64,000 nucleotides of DNA, taken from Acrasis kona. Its lineage: Eukaryota > Heterolobosea > Eutetramitea > Acrasida > Acrasidae. Location of the stretch: assembly GCA_026419775.2 (NCBI GenBank), contig JAOPGA020000059.1:60174-124173 (forward strand), in the 5' to 3' direction. The position numbers and the translations under genes are program-made. Shown piece after piece: positions 40,542 through 51,763 of the stretch. The notes under the pieces are model-generated. The model did no database searches. It saw only the letters and a list, made by a program, of their open reading frames with translations, and had not been told where the DNA came from. Position 1 is the stretch's first letter. Each line of letters begins with the position of its first letter.

Positions 40542-42551
40542 TTAAAATATTTTTGGATGTTTAACAATCATTGTGTTTGTGAAACTTGAATCACCTTCCA
40601 TAGTAATATCAGGTCCTTTGAAACCTTGTTCCCTCATGTTAATCGAATAAAATTTGTTGTAATCTAATCTAACAAGTAGTTGCGCCAGATGAGGAGAAAG
40701 AACCTTTTGACCTGATAAGATCTGAAATAGTAAACTAGACTGCGCGTCAAACAACGCAGCAAGCTCCTGGACTTTCATATATAGGTTGGTGCTTTTGTCT
40801 TCATCGAATACATGCAGCTTTAGGGCGCCCTCAAAAGAAGAATACTCGCTATCAACAATATAACACAACTTTAGAATCATATCAAATAGCTTATAAAGCA
40901 CATTGATTTGTTTTTTATTCAAAAAACATTGAGCAGCAATTTTTTGTAAATAATCCTCATGTGATCTCAATGCCACTTCAAAATCTCTGGTTGATTTGAT
41001 GCGCTCCATCAAAACTTCATACTGCACCTCGATCACATCGGCATGTAAATAGAAACATAGATTATCAATAAGAAAAGCCATACGAGAGCGTAAATGTAAC
41101 AAAGCAGTTGTCTCCCTACCGAGACTTCTTTTCCTCTGAACTAATGGCAGCCACGCTCTATGAACCTGACTTTGGACTCGCTTTATAGTAAACAAGAATT
41201 TAAATAGTTTATCATATTTCTCAACAACAGAAGAACCAAACATTAAATGCAAAGGCCAATCAACATTACATGTTAATTTCAAATTTTCAGTCCACAACTC
41301 TAGAGTATTACTCCACGATTGTTGTTGGTTTTGTGCACTAACATTTTTATTATTTTCAAATTTTACATGAAACTTTTCAAAAAACGGGTCCGACTCTGCA
41401 CCGCTGCGCTTAGCCGCCTGCTTAAAATAAAATTTTATATCGTGCTCTGCATTCTGCAAGGGTAACAAGGACATGATGCTCTGCGTATCCTCTATGAAGC
41501 ATTGATAAAGATCTCCTCTGGACAACAAGAAATAATCTTTAAAAGCTGCAAGTTGACCAAACAAATTACTATCAACAACAACAAGGTCCCACAGATGTTT
41601 AGAGACAACAGAACGTATGCGATTAATAACAAGTTCAAAAGAGATGACATGAAATTTTTGTTCCTTCTCATGCGCAGAAATTGCGTTTGAGAATTCTAAA
41701 AGTTCTTGTTGGGTGATTGCCTGTGAGCTGCCGCTTTGATCATGTTGTGTAGATTGTTGTAACACTTTTATGCTTTTTCCTATGAATAAAATCTTCTCCG
41801 CCAACCTAATGTCAATGTATGGGGGCAGCATCTCTGGGTTGATTTGATAATGTTTATTCCAAGTACTTAAAAGCTTTCTCTTCTCGTCTGAAATGGATGT
41901 GTTCAAAATCTTTGGTGCCTCCACTTGTGGCGCTTCTTCTGTTTCAGAAATGAAGAATTCTGAAAACTTTTGATCCGATAGCACACCGTAAACTATCCAC
42001 GTCGATAGTTGTCTTAACATGGAAACGTTACAGTGGAATAAAAGCCTGTCCATGGCTGTTTTGACTATGGGTGCTCCATTAAAAGTTTTATTGTAGAGGT
42101 TCTCCAAAAGATAGCCCCCTCTTAAGTTGTCGTTCTCTATTCGCGAGACCAGTTGATATAAATGGGGGAAAAGAGCATCATAATCGCGTAGAGACTCTTT
42201 GATAAAAAACAAAGACATAACTGGGTCCTCTAATGCACGCTGTTCGATTTGAGCAAGTGTGCTGAGGTAATTGTCAAGTATCTCCTCCAAACCTAAACAG
42301 ATTGAACTGGCATAGGCGCTGGGTGGAAGTGTATTTGTATTAATGGATCTAATATACTGTTGTACGCTGTGTCTGTCTATAAAAGATAAAAGTTTTCTGT
42401 AGTAGTACCCGATTAAACATAATTCGTCAATCATCTTTTTTTCGGATTCATGTAGAAATGGTAAATCTTTATCCAATTGAAATCCATCTTCTTTTGCGAT
42501 TATAATATCTCCAGCGCAACTTGACAAAGCAAGCAGGAGTTCATGAATCAT
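40542..42551 (-). CDS. TUBGCP4: gamma-tubulin complex component 4
   Basis: Single exon, 669 residues from the ATG at 42551 (MIHELLLALS); human GCP4 starts MIHELLLALS and has a similar length. The open frame runs 100 codons further, but that part is antisense to BRF1. GRIP1-type motifs at the N-terminus include DLPFLHESEKKMIDELCLIG and RQLSTWIVYGVLSD; the GRIP2 half contains VDWPLHLMFGSSVVEKYDKL, FKFLFTIKRVQ and a LRSRMAFLIDNLCFYLHADV helix, which binds gamma-tubulin. It builds the ring that nucleates microtubules. Confidence 0.9.
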   Translation of the reverse strand: MIHELLLALSSCAGDIIIAKEDGFQLDKDLPFLHESEKKMIDELCLIGYYYRKLLSFIDRHSVQQYIRSINTNTLPPSAYASSICLGLEEILDNYLSTLAQIEQRALEDPVMSLFFIKESLRDYDALFPHLYQLVSRIENDNLRGGYLLENLYNKTFNGAPIVKTAMDRLLFHCNVSMLRQLSTWIVYGVLSDQKFSEFFISETEEAPQVEAPKILNTSISDEKRKLLSTWNKHYQINPEMLPPYIDIRLAEKILFIGKSIKVLQQSTQHDQSGSSQAITQQELLEFSNAISAHEKEQKFHVISFELVINRIRSVVSKHLWDLVVVDSNLFGQLAAFKDYFLLSRGDLYQCFIEDTQSIMSLLPLQNAEHDIKFYFKQAAKRSGAESDPFFEKFHVKFENNKNVSAQNQQQSWSNTLELWTENLKLTCNVDWPLHLMFGSSVVEKYDKLFKFLFTIKRVQSQVHRAWLPLVQRKRSLGRETTALLHLRSRMAFLIDNLCFYLHADVIEVQYEVLMERIKSTRDFEVALRSHEDYLQKIAAQCFLNKKQINVLYKLFDMILKLCYIVDSEYSSFEGALKLHVFDEDKSTNLYMKVQELAALFDAQSSLLFQILSGQKVLSPHLAQLLVRLDYNKFYSINMREQGFKGPDITMEGDSSFTNTMIVKHPKIF

Positions 42552-42609
42552 TTGTTTGTAATCAACCCGTTTTGATAATTTGAAGTTGAGTGGGTTTTCG
42601 TTGAAGAAA

Positions 42610-44333
42610 ATGGGTTTTTGTATATCATGTGACAAGGAGGTGGAGGTTGCACATGAACAAACTGGAACAGTGTGCATGGAATGTGGTGCAGTCGTTGAGG
42701 ACTTGGCACTAGCGGAGGATGCTGCTTTTGCTGAGAACCACTTGGGTGCAGCTACTTTACTGGGAACCGTTGTGAGAAATAATGAGGGCACTGCTCTATT
42801 GAGAGGCCTTGCTGGTGCCACGTCTGACTCAAGAGAGGTTACCATCAACAAGGCACTTTTGCGGTTTAATCAAATCGCTGATTTGTTGAGCATACCTAAA
42901 TCTGTTGTTGATGGCGCGATGAGAACGTTCAGAATGGCACTTTCTCAAAGATTCACCAAGTTTGTGATCTGGTTTAAGTTAGCACTAATTTTATAAGAGG
43001 AAGAAGGGCAGACCATGTTGCCGCTGCTTGTTTATATACTGCTTGTAGAATAGCAAAGACTTCACACATGCTACTTGATTTTTCAGAGGTGTTGGAAGAC
43101 GACGTTTTTGTTATTGGAGGGGTTTTTGTTCAGTTGCAGCGCGAATTAAAAATGGAGCTTCCAGTTGCAGAGCCCTTATTTTATGTTCGTAGATTTTGTT
43201 CACACATGGAATTCGAAGAAAAGACTAATGAAGTCATCAAAACAGCACTACAATTAATCTCTTCCATGAATCGCGATTGGATGAATTTGGGGAGACGTCC
43301 TGCAGGTATATGTGCTGCGGCCATCCTGATAGCGGCTAGGATCCATGGTTTCAGGAGAAGTAATCAAGACATTATCCAATACGCAAGAATCTGCGCCGGT
43401 ACTTTAGGTAAAAGATTAAAAGAGTTCGAAAATACAGAGGCCAGCAACATGACAGTTGACGAATTCGCCGAATATGCAGCAAAGTTAGATGATAAATCAT
43501 ATGATGGTCCACAAGCGGACCCGCCAGCTTTTACAAATTCCGAAAAGAAAAAGTTACAATTACAAGAACTAAAAAAGATACAGGAGAGAGCAGAACAAGA
43601 CCGACGAGATTACTTGGTACGGAAATATGGATCAGTACCTGCTGATGCCAATCCACAAGTCTTGCAAGACACCGAAGATGAGATCAATAACGTGCTTCGT
43701 GACGAAGGTTTAGAACAGTTTGGAGAGGATTTTCAAGACATGATTGAACAGAGCGATAACGGAACTACTGTCGTTGAACCTGTGTTGAAAGTTGTAAAAG
43801 AAAAAGAACAACCAATAAAACAATCACATCCAGTAACCCCTAAAAGCATTGAAGATGATTTTGATCTCATGGAAAAACAATTTGAAGCTGACGCAGAGTT
43901 GGAGGAAGAGGATGATTTGGACGACGGACAGCTTGACGAATTAGACGACGCAGAACTCAAAGCATACATTATCACCGATAGAAACATTATCAAAAGTAAA
44001 GATGATGTTTGGGAGGATCTGAACGGAGAGTTTTTGAGGGAACGGGAAAGAAAAAGACAGGAAAGAATTCAAAATGAAGAAGAAGGCGAACGTCCTCGTA
44101 AAAAGAGAAAGAAGAGGGACACGGACCAGGAAGATGAGGCGCCGGCTCAAAGTGCTGCGGAAGCTGCTGCAAGCTTAATGAAAAAGGGATTGATTGCCAA
44201 GAGGAGCGGCCTCAATGTCGAAAATTTGTTTGATTTCGGAAACGAAGACGAATATGAAAGCAATGAAGTGAACCTGGCTAGAATGGATGAACTCTTAACG
44301 GATTTAGAGTGCGGTGTTGTTGACAATATTTGA
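42610..44333 (+). CDS. BRF1: BRF1, TFIIB-related subunit of TFIIIB
   Basis: Two exons, 42610-42959 and 42998-44333 (38-nt intron, GTTTGT donor, CACTAAT before ATAAG), 561 residues. The join restores RFTK-GRRADHVAAACLY, a conserved cyclin-fold sequence. A zinc ribbon (CISC...CMEC, residues 4-25) leads into two cyclin repeats (SHMLLDFSEVLEDDVFVIGG; RRPAGICAAAILIAARIHG), an acidic linker and the TBP-binding block AYIITDRNIIKSKDDVWEDL, which separates BRF1 from TFIIB. It recruits RNA polymerase III to tRNA and 5S genes. The ATG is 58 bp from the GCP4 ATG on the other strand. Confidence 0.92.
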
Positions 44334-44485
44334 GTGCTCTTGATGTGAATATTATTTTTGGTTGACAAAGTTGACTAAGCACAGAAAGTTAAAAATAAAT
44401 ACAAACGTTGTGCTATATTTTTCAAATACAAAATCTTCAATACAAGTACCTAAAAAGTTCGGCCCTCTTGCTAATAGTCTTACAA

Positions 44486-45394
44486 TCAAACCAGCTTAAA
44501 TTTAATTTGAAATGAATCTTGTGGTTTTGTGTTTCCTTTCTTCCTCCGTACGATTCCATCAAAAACAAGTACCTTCTCATCACAATCTGTCACTTCGTCG
44601 TGCTCTCTCAATCTCTTATTTTTTGGTGGTTTGTCAGTTGGGTTTCTTTTAAATGGCGAAGGAATGTAAGACGTGCTATCTGTGCAAAACAAGCCGTCAT
44701 AGTCTGTTGTTTTCACGTGTTGCTGTGCTCTATCGCTGAACTGCATCGCTTGAGGTCTAGATGGCAGACAAGATATACTGTGTCTACGATTATTATTAAC
44801 TTGAGTATGTTCTTGTATGGTCCCGCAAGATGATCGCCTCTGCACGTGATCTGTTGTTTCAACAACAGGAGCGAGGCTACTTAAGGTGCAGCTGCGTGAT
44901 AATTGATTCCCTGGTGGCTCGCAGCACGAGTGATCTGCGTTGCATTGGGAGCGATATTTTTTTTCACGAAGAATGCCTTCTCTTAGTAATGCATTTTGAT
45001 CCTCCTCGCACCATACGTAAACAACTTTCCTCCGTGAGTCTAGTAGAGGGAGGCATACTCTTTCGTACTTCTTCAAGCAGGCTTCCTGCTGGCTTAAATG
45101 GGGTGTGTTTGTAAGAGACAGTGGTGTAATGGAGTTTGAAACAAAATCAGCGAATGTGCTGGAGTCTACAAACTCACTGCTTTTATGTCTAGTTGTATTG
45201 TACAGCATTGGAGAAATGTTTTCGTCTGTTTGCTTCCATGATAATCTTTTTACTGCATTGTCGACATTATGCTTTACTGGGCGTTCAAGTTGTTGTAAAA
45301 TGTTACTCGTCTCCTCCAGTTCATCATCTACAATAACAACATGTGGTCGACAATCATCAAATACTTCTTTGTATGGGTGTGGAGTTGAGGTCAT
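44486..45394 (-). CDS. unrecognised protein
   Basis: Single exon, 302 residues. The N-terminus (CRPHVVIVDDELEE) is acidic; a middle block, LPLLDSRRKVVYVWCEEDQN, could be a small folded or sorting element; then a Ser/Cys/Arg-rich linker and a basic stretch (KPPKNKRLREHDE) with a final KVLVFDGIVRRKKGN...FQIKFKLV. Two nuclear-localisation-like clusters are present. No family is recognised. Confidence 0.55.
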   Translation of the reverse strand: MTSTPHPYKEVFDDCRPHVVIVDDELEETSNILQQLERPVKHNVDNAVKRLSWKQTDENISPMLYNTTRHKSSEFVDSSTFADFVSNSITPLSLTNTPHLSQQEACLKKYERVCLPLLDSRRKVVYVWCEEDQNALLREGILREKKYRSQCNADHSCCEPPGNQLSRSCTLSSLAPVVETTDHVQRRSSCGTIQEHTQVNNNRRHSISCLPSRPQAMQFSDRAQQHVKTTDYDGLFCTDSTSYIPSPFKRNPTDKPPKNKRLREHDEVTDCDEKVLVFDGIVRRKKGNTKPQDSFQIKFKLV

Positions 45395-46108
45395 ATACTC
45401 CCTTCTTCGGTTTCTTGTTAACAGTTTTTTAAAAGGATAGATTCTATTTTTATCAAATATAAGATAATAATTTATTTATAACTACAGATAATTTTGAAGA
45501 TTACTCTTTAAAAGTATCTTCTTCCGAGCAGTTTATTTATTTAATCATTTTACCGACGGGAAATTGTTTAGAGAGTATTTCTCGGCTAATTTCTAATCAA
45601 CTTACATGGAGGGAGGATCAGAACAGGCAATTGAGGAAGTGACTGACGGATAATAATTATTATTTTAAGGTGATGGCTGAAAAAAGATCACCAAACAAGA
45701 ACACTTGCCAATTTTCCGACGTCGAATTCTCTTATTTACTAATTTAATGAGTTGCTGAAGACCGTAAACACCAACAAAAACAATAAACTACTTAAAACAA
45801 ATTTGTTTTTTGAAAGCAGTGAACATTTTTAACTTGCTCTTATCGGCATAAGATGTTTGATCTTTGGTTACTTGCTCAAATACTGTCGGTTGATAACCAT
45901 GTTACCGCACAACTTGCGTTGATGAATGTTTCTTGTGTTACAAGTATTACTTTATTTAATGCACAATTCAATCTATTTTACTTGAAATATCCTCATAAGT
46001 ATGGTATAATGTTGATGTCAATTGCTCATCAGGCTACCTGTTCATTGCTCCTCCCTCCCTAACATGGCTAATTTTCTAAAAACTTTGTAATAAGTTAAAA
46101 AAAGAATA
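45395..46108. other. intergenic, no supported gene
   Basis: AT-rich spacer of about 700 bp. It holds an imperfect inverted repeat (GGAGGGAGGATCAGAACAGG near 45609 and a related copy on the other strand near 46037-46060) and a 69-codon open frame at 45853 without domain signal. Confidence 0.4.
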
Positions 46109-47038
46109 ATGGATAAAGTAAAATCATTGGTATCAGAGGTGGAGGATCTATACAAGAATGAAAAGTTATTTCAATCAGAAGAAAAGTTGAACGAACTGCA
46201 CAAATATATGGAAGGTTTGGATCAAAGTGAAGATGTCGACAAATTGAAAAAATCAACTATGGAAAATAGTACCTTCAAGAAAATTGCTTCCGAAAGTGCA
46301 GAGGCTAAGCGCATTCTAGATCAAATTGATAACCCTAATGGGTGGCAGTTATGTGCCGACAAGGATGATATCAAGACATTCTATAAAAAGGACGAGCGCT
46401 CCAACACTCCTCTTCACGTAGTAAAACTTGAAGGAACTGTAAACTCTCCTATATTTAACGTCCTATCAATCTTTTATGAAATTGACTTGTACAAAACATG
46501 GTTGCCAAGGCTTACTGCATCCGATAATCTTGCACAATATGGGAGATATCGTTTCTTGTGTTATTTCGCTCTAGACATGCCGTGGCCCTTTTATAATCGC
46601 GACATGGTCAATTACGGCTATGGTGTGGATTTACTCGAAACAAATTCTATCCTTGTTGTGATACGTTCTATTGAAAAACAAGAATTTGACCATTTTCCGG
46701 GAGCAACGATTCCTGAGCCAGACGCCAACGGCACATGCAGAATGTCGCTCAATTATTCGGGCATCAAAATCACTCCTATGTCAGAGAACCAAACACATGT
46801 CACATTAATCGCAAATGTTGACCCTAGAATATCATACATTCCTGGATGGGTGATGAATGGAATGACTCACAATTTTGCTTACTTGGTACTGGCTAAATTA
46901 CGTACAGTGGCGGCACAGGTCCCTCATAGCGAATATGCTGATCGAATAAAGAACAACATCATCTACACAGACATTCGTGAGAGAATGGAAATGTACTTTA
47001 AAGGTAGAGGCGCTGAAGATCAAGCATTAGAGTCCTAA
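46109..47038 (+). CDS. START-domain lipid-binding protein
   Basis: Single exon, 309 residues. A charged helical N-terminus (about 1-80, two helical hairpins) precedes a START domain (about 85-300) with GWQLCADKDDIKTFYKK, VVKLEGTVNSPIFNVLSIFY, WLPRLTASD, DMPWPFYNRDMV (the RD motif of START proteins) and a long C-terminal helix. START domains hold a sterol, phospholipid or ceramide in a cavity. There is no membrane span or signal. The ligand cannot be told. Confidence 0.82.
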   Translation: MDKVKSLVSEVEDLYKNEKLFQSEEKLNELHKYMEGLDQSEDVDKLKKSTMENSTFKKIASESAEAKRILDQIDNPNGWQLCADKDDIKTFYKKDERSNTPLHVVKLEGTVNSPIFNVLSIFYEIDLYKTWLPRLTASDNLAQYGRYRFLCYFALDMPWPFYNRDMVNYGYGVDLLETNSILVVIRSIEKQEFDHFPGATIPEPDANGTCRMSLNYSGIKITPMSENQTHVTLIANVDPRISYIPGWVMNGMTHNFAYLVLAKLRTVAAQVPHSEYADRIKNNIIYTDIRERMEMYFKGRGAEDQALES

Positions 47039-47376
47039 TTCGCGTAGTTCTTAACCGTCAGGAACAGGTTGAGAAAGTGAAGAGGTTGTTGTATTTGAAT
47101 AAATGATAATATTAAATAATCGGTTTTATGATTATAACTCTTATTGGTGATTAGGAGGAGAAACTCCAATACAAGAAGAAAACGGTTTGCTCACAGAAAC
47201 AAAGTGCTCACAAATCCATCAACAAATGTAAACAAGATTTCTGCGTTGCTGTAATTAATATTGAGCTTAAACTAATTCGCGGTTTTGTTAGTTTCTTCCC
47301 TTTTGTTGTACGATACAACCTCTGTGATACATACAAAATGGTTGTCTAACAACTTTGTAAGGGAGTGTCAAACAAA
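47039..47376. other. intergenic spacer
   Basis: An open stretch at about 47155-47350 has no ATG and no domain signal. Otherwise it appears to be the promoter region of the UNC93-like gene. Confidence 0.35.
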
Positions 47377-48819
47377 ATGAGCGAATCCGACCCAATCATT
47401 CAGAAGTATGCTGTCGAGGAGGTCGGTGCTTCAGGACATAAGAGTAGAAGCAAATATTTAAGCAGAGAGTATTGAATTATAAACGTTGTTGTTGAACTGA
47501 CAAGTTAGATTTTATAATATCACAATGCTTAGTTTGAGCTTCATGACCATATTTACCTCATTTAATACGACGCAAGGTACTATGACTACCTTTCACGAGA
47601 AGGCAGGGTTCTGGTCACTTTGTGTTCTGTATGCATTTTTTGCATTTACCAACCTAATATCTGCGGTTATTGTTAAAAAGCTTGGCGCTAGATTGAGCTT
47701 GTTTATTGGAGCTGCACCATATGCAGCTTTTGTTTTGACTGCAGCATTCAATAGTGATGTGGCCCTGATTATTGTTGGAGCTTTTGTGGGTATTGGAGCT
47801 GCAATCCTGTGGGTAAGTAGTACAAATTTACATTTATTAAATTATGAAAGACAGCACACGCAGTAAGAGTTTATTTATACTTGATCTCACATGAAAGTCT
47901 TTCCTTTCCTTTAACGCCGGTGAGGACATGGGCTTCTACAGTGGATTGTTTTTCGGTATATTCCAAATTAATGGTATACTTGGTAACGTATTGACAGGTG
48001 CTCTGCTTAATGCAGGCATCAGCCAATTCTACATTTTTTCCATTCTGTTTGTAATTTCAGTTCTTGGATTGATTTTGATGTGCTACCTGGTGTAAGTTGT
48101 ACGTTACATTTTTGAATAAACATATCAGCGACCCACGCCCATCTGCTGCACTAAACAACCAAGAAAAAAACACAGACTCAATGTCCCACATGATTAAAGA
48201 AACGGTCAAAGTGATTCTAACGGATAAGCGCATGGTATTTTTCCATCCCATCAGTTTGTACAGTGGATTTAGCAATAGCTTGTTTTTGGGCCTACTACCT
48301 CCAAGAGTTGGATTGGCTTATCTGGGATGGGTTTTGGCTGTTCTTGGACTTGCTGAGGTAATTGGAAGTTTGGTATTTGGAAAGGTAAGAATGATCATAC
48401 TTTAATGTAACCAAAACTTTTAATAGCTTGCAGATATTATAGGAACGTGGCCAGTCATGATTGTGACTTTGGTGACCCATGCCATCACACTCGGGTTGAG
48501 TTTCTTCTTTGATGTGGCAGAGCCATACTTGTGGTTCGTTACCATGTTCTTTGCTGGATTGGCAGATGCAGGACTCAACACAAGTATTTATGCAATTCTT
48601 GGATCTCCAAACTACTTTAAGCTACAACCTGCGTATGCATTCTCTGGTTTTAAATTGGTCCAATCCATCGCAATGGCTGCTGGTTTCCTATGCGGCATCT
48701 ACGTTCCGTTCACATACATTCAATACGCAGTGTGCTTAATGTGGGTTGGTGCGGTCGTCTTCTTCGCCCTATCGGATGCCATCATACCTTCGGATTACAA
48801 CAGAACAACAATAAATTAA
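47377..48819 (+). CDS. UNC93-like membrane transporter (MFS)
   Basis: Six exons: 47377-47468, 47533-47812, 47851-47862, 47898-48091, 48129-48384 and 48427-48819, 408 residues. Conserved motifs span the junctions: SFMTIFTSFNTTQG in exon 2 and ILW|TAHA|SFLSFNAG, matching the family LWTAQGxYLT, which needs the 12-nt micro-exon. About 11 hydrophobic spans are visible, e.g. AFFAFTNLISAVIV, YSGLFFGIFQINGILGNVL and MWVGAVVFFALS. UNC93 proteins act in ion-channel regulation or in trafficking; the substrate is unknown. It is slightly shorter than most homologues. Confidence 0.8.
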
Positions 48820-48903
48820 AAGTTTTCATCTTTATTGGCATTACACCATGTCCATGTTAATTCATCACAAGCACAACCATAAACATCCAATTCAATCGCT
48901 CAT

Positions 48904-51648
48904 CTAATTCTTTCCCTTGTTCTTTTTTGTCTTGCCCTTCTTGCTGGCAGCAGTCGTTGTATTCGTTGTAACCGTCTTTGACTCTTGGGTCACGCTCGTC
49001 ACGGTTGACTGAACGGGTTCGCTCGCCCCATTGGCCAAAAAGATTGGATCTTGATGAGAGGCAAATGTAGGAGGTTGGAACGACCAAGCATCGCTCGTGA
49101 AGGGATTGTTGTTTCCAAAAAAGTTGTTTGCATTTTCGTTATTCACGTTGCTCATGGGTGCAAATCCACTAAATCCACCCTGGGCATGATGGTGATTATT
49201 AATGTTAATGTTGATGTTGTTAATGTTGTTGTTGATCGAAATGTTTTGACCTGTTTGCGACATGTTGCTGCTCCACGTGTCATTGTTGTTCATACCAGAC
49301 GAAGAAAAGGAAATGTTCACGTTGGGCAACAATGCGCGGAATGATTCTTGAAGATCGGCCGCATTGTTCTTGTTGTTGGACGTGCTCGTTGCTGCTGCTG
49401 CTGCCGTGGTGGTGGTCTCGAACGATTTCCCCCATGAATTCTCCTGCTTTCCCGTCCATGCATCTCCGAAACTTTGTTGCCTTCCGAATTGTGCAAATTC
49501 GAATCGAGATCGATTGGTGCGCGTCGGTTTCTCTATGAACGGAGTGCTCTCCCATGGCAAATCGCCAAGGTCAATTGCATCAGGTGGCGTCGGTTGATAC
49601 AAGTGATGCAAGTATTGTTGTTGATGCATTTGTTGTTGCTGTTGGTGATGCAACATGTGAGATTGTTGATGTAATTGACTAGCGAGCTCGTTACCTCCCA
49701 ATCCGAATTGCATCAAAGAGTGAACGAACGAATTGTTGCTTGCGAATGGTGGTTGGTGTGGTGGTTGTGTTTGTGGTGGTTGTGGTTGGTGATGAGGTGG
49801 AGGTAACACGTGTTGTTGTTGTTGTTGTTGTTGTTGTGGAGGCAGAGAGGCCACTCCGTTGCTCCATAGAGCACTGGCGGTGTTGTGGTGTGGCGGTGGA
49901 TGGAACACTGGGTCGGGTTGCTGCTTGAACGTATCGGAGATGAGCGGTGCGATGGGTATGGGGTCGTGTATTTGGTCGTGTTCGCTAAACACAAATTCTT
50001 GTTCGATCGGAAGATCCAAATCAACGGTGAGCGGAGATTCTCTAATGATGGAATCGTCCTCTTCCGAATGTTCCGGTATTTCTGCCTGATCTTCTTCTTC
50101 TTCTTCTTCTTCTGATTTCTTCTTTTTTGTTTCCTCTTGTTTTGTTGATGGTGTCAATGTGGTTGTTGATGGTTTTTTGGTTGACTGTGAAGATGGTGGT
50201 TGTGAAGATGACTGTGGTGGTGGTTGAGCGACGACTGTTTGTGGTTTTGGAACTTCTGGTGGTGTTGTGCTCTTCTTTTTGGCTTTTAGTGGCGGCGTCG
50301 TGATTGTGGTGGTTATGGTGGTGGATACTGACGTGGTGGTGGTTGTGGATGATGTGGTTGAGTTGACCGGCGCCTTGATCTTATTGGCTGTGCTCCAAGC
50401 ATTGTTGGCGTCGAGAGGCACTGCTGGTGCCACTACGGGTTGTGGTAATTTGTTTGCATTCTTCTTGTTCTTTTTCTTCTTGTTCTTCTTTGGCTCCGGT
50501 GACTTCTTGCCCCACTTTGCAGTGGAAGGCAGTATGCTTCCATTTTGGTCGAGTTGTGATGGGTCCTTTGCATATTCGTTGACGACTTGAGAGGGTGGTT
50601 CAACCTCCGCCTCATCTGGCTCGTCGCTGCTGCTGGCCCATTGATGGATCTCCTCTCCATACTCATCCTCGTCGTGCGCATCAATGTCGTCAATGTCGTC
50701 GTCGTGATGCTGTTGGTGATGCTGATAGTGTCTGTATTCATCAATGTAGTCATCATCATAAACGTCCTCTCCTGCGTCGGGCGGCGCCACGTTAGAATCC
50801 TTAAAGTTCCAGTAGTGCTTTTCACAAGGAGTGGGATCATCCAGATGAGGATAAAACTGGCTCAACTTGGCAGAATTGTGCGGCACAGGCAGTCCATTCC
50901 TCAGTACAATATCTTCCTTGTTAAAAGTATCCTCCTCGTCACCATAGTCATGCAAATACATACAATCAGGATTGGTGCAAGGTATGCCTCTCAAAAAGTA
51001 GGCACAATACTTGGTGGTTCCGAAGGACGCTCTGAGTAATTTAGAGTCCAACCAGGTGCTGTCGATGGCTTTTATGCACTTGTAGGCGTCCTCCTTGCGA
51101 GCATATGTGATGTATGCGCTCACTGTTGGGGAACGTACGTTGGGCGGCCTGAGCCCTGACGACAGGTTGCTCTTGTTGATTACTACTTTAACAATTTTTC
51201 CATACTTGCCAAAGTTTTCAGCTTTTCGAAGCCACTATAATAATGTGAGTAACATGCTAGGTGTTTGACTTACGCCGACATCTTCCCTAGCGACATCCAT
51301 TGTGAGACCAACCACGTATACCAGGTTTCTTTGGATTACACGTACGTTGACCAATTGTTTCCTTGAGAAAATGTGCCTCTTCTTCACTTGCTTCTTCTTT
51401 TCAGTTTGGATGAGGTTTGGGTCAGGTGGTGTGAAGTCTAGATTATTGGAATCATATATTCTTCTACAGTTGGGGCATCTTCCACCTGCAGTCTCCATAA
51501 GTTTGTGCCAGCACCATATACAAATTTGGTATCCGCAGCGACAGGGTTTAAAGTTCTTGTCTGTAACGTCAAACTCTTCTGTGCATAGGGGGCATTCATT
51601 TAGTTCTTCGGCATCGTCGTCATCGAAGGAGTCGTGGTGATGTGACAT
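48904..51648 (-). CDS. CNOT4: CNOT4 / Not4, RING-RRM ubiquitin ligase of CCR4-NOT
   Basis: Two exons, 51648-51274 and 51234-48904 (39-nt intron), 901 residues. The N-terminal C4C4 RING (about 19-60: CPLCTEEF, CRCGYQICIWCW, CPNC) is followed by the linker and an RRM (LVYVVGLTMDVA...FGKYGKIVKVVIN...AYITYARKEDAYKCI), then a zinc finger-like CAYFLRGIPCTNPDCMYLH. The long C-terminus is Gln/His/Pro/Asn-rich with a Lys-rich block. Not4 ubiquitinates stalled-ribosome and other targets as part of the deadenylase complex. It may act with the Pumilio protein above. Confidence 0.92.
49810..49845. repeat. TTG trinucleotide repeat
   Basis: About ten TTG triplets (CAA on the coding strand) encode poly-Gln in the CNOT4 tail; GTG/TGG-rich stretches around it encode His/Pro-rich sequence. 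Confidence 0.8.
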
Positions 51649-51763
51649 GTTGTTATTATGATCTATGTGAGTGTTGAAAGGTTAGTTGTCTTCCTTTGCG
51701 CAAATTCTTTTGGTTGATAGATTTGGATATAACCCGCCTATTTCAACCATAATATTGTAATTG

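Noticed and set aside
42552-42851. N-terminal 100-residue extension of GCP4
   Set aside because: The open frame upstream of MIHELLLALS is antisense to the BRF1 zinc ribbon; family proteins begin at MIHELLLALS.
45853-46062. 69-codon open frame as a gene
   Set aside because: No domain, no splice signals and composition expected of AT-rich non-coding DNA.
49051-50115. Several + strand frames rich in Val over CNOT4
   Set aside because: They are shadows of the repetitive Gln/His/Asn-rich CNOT4 tail.
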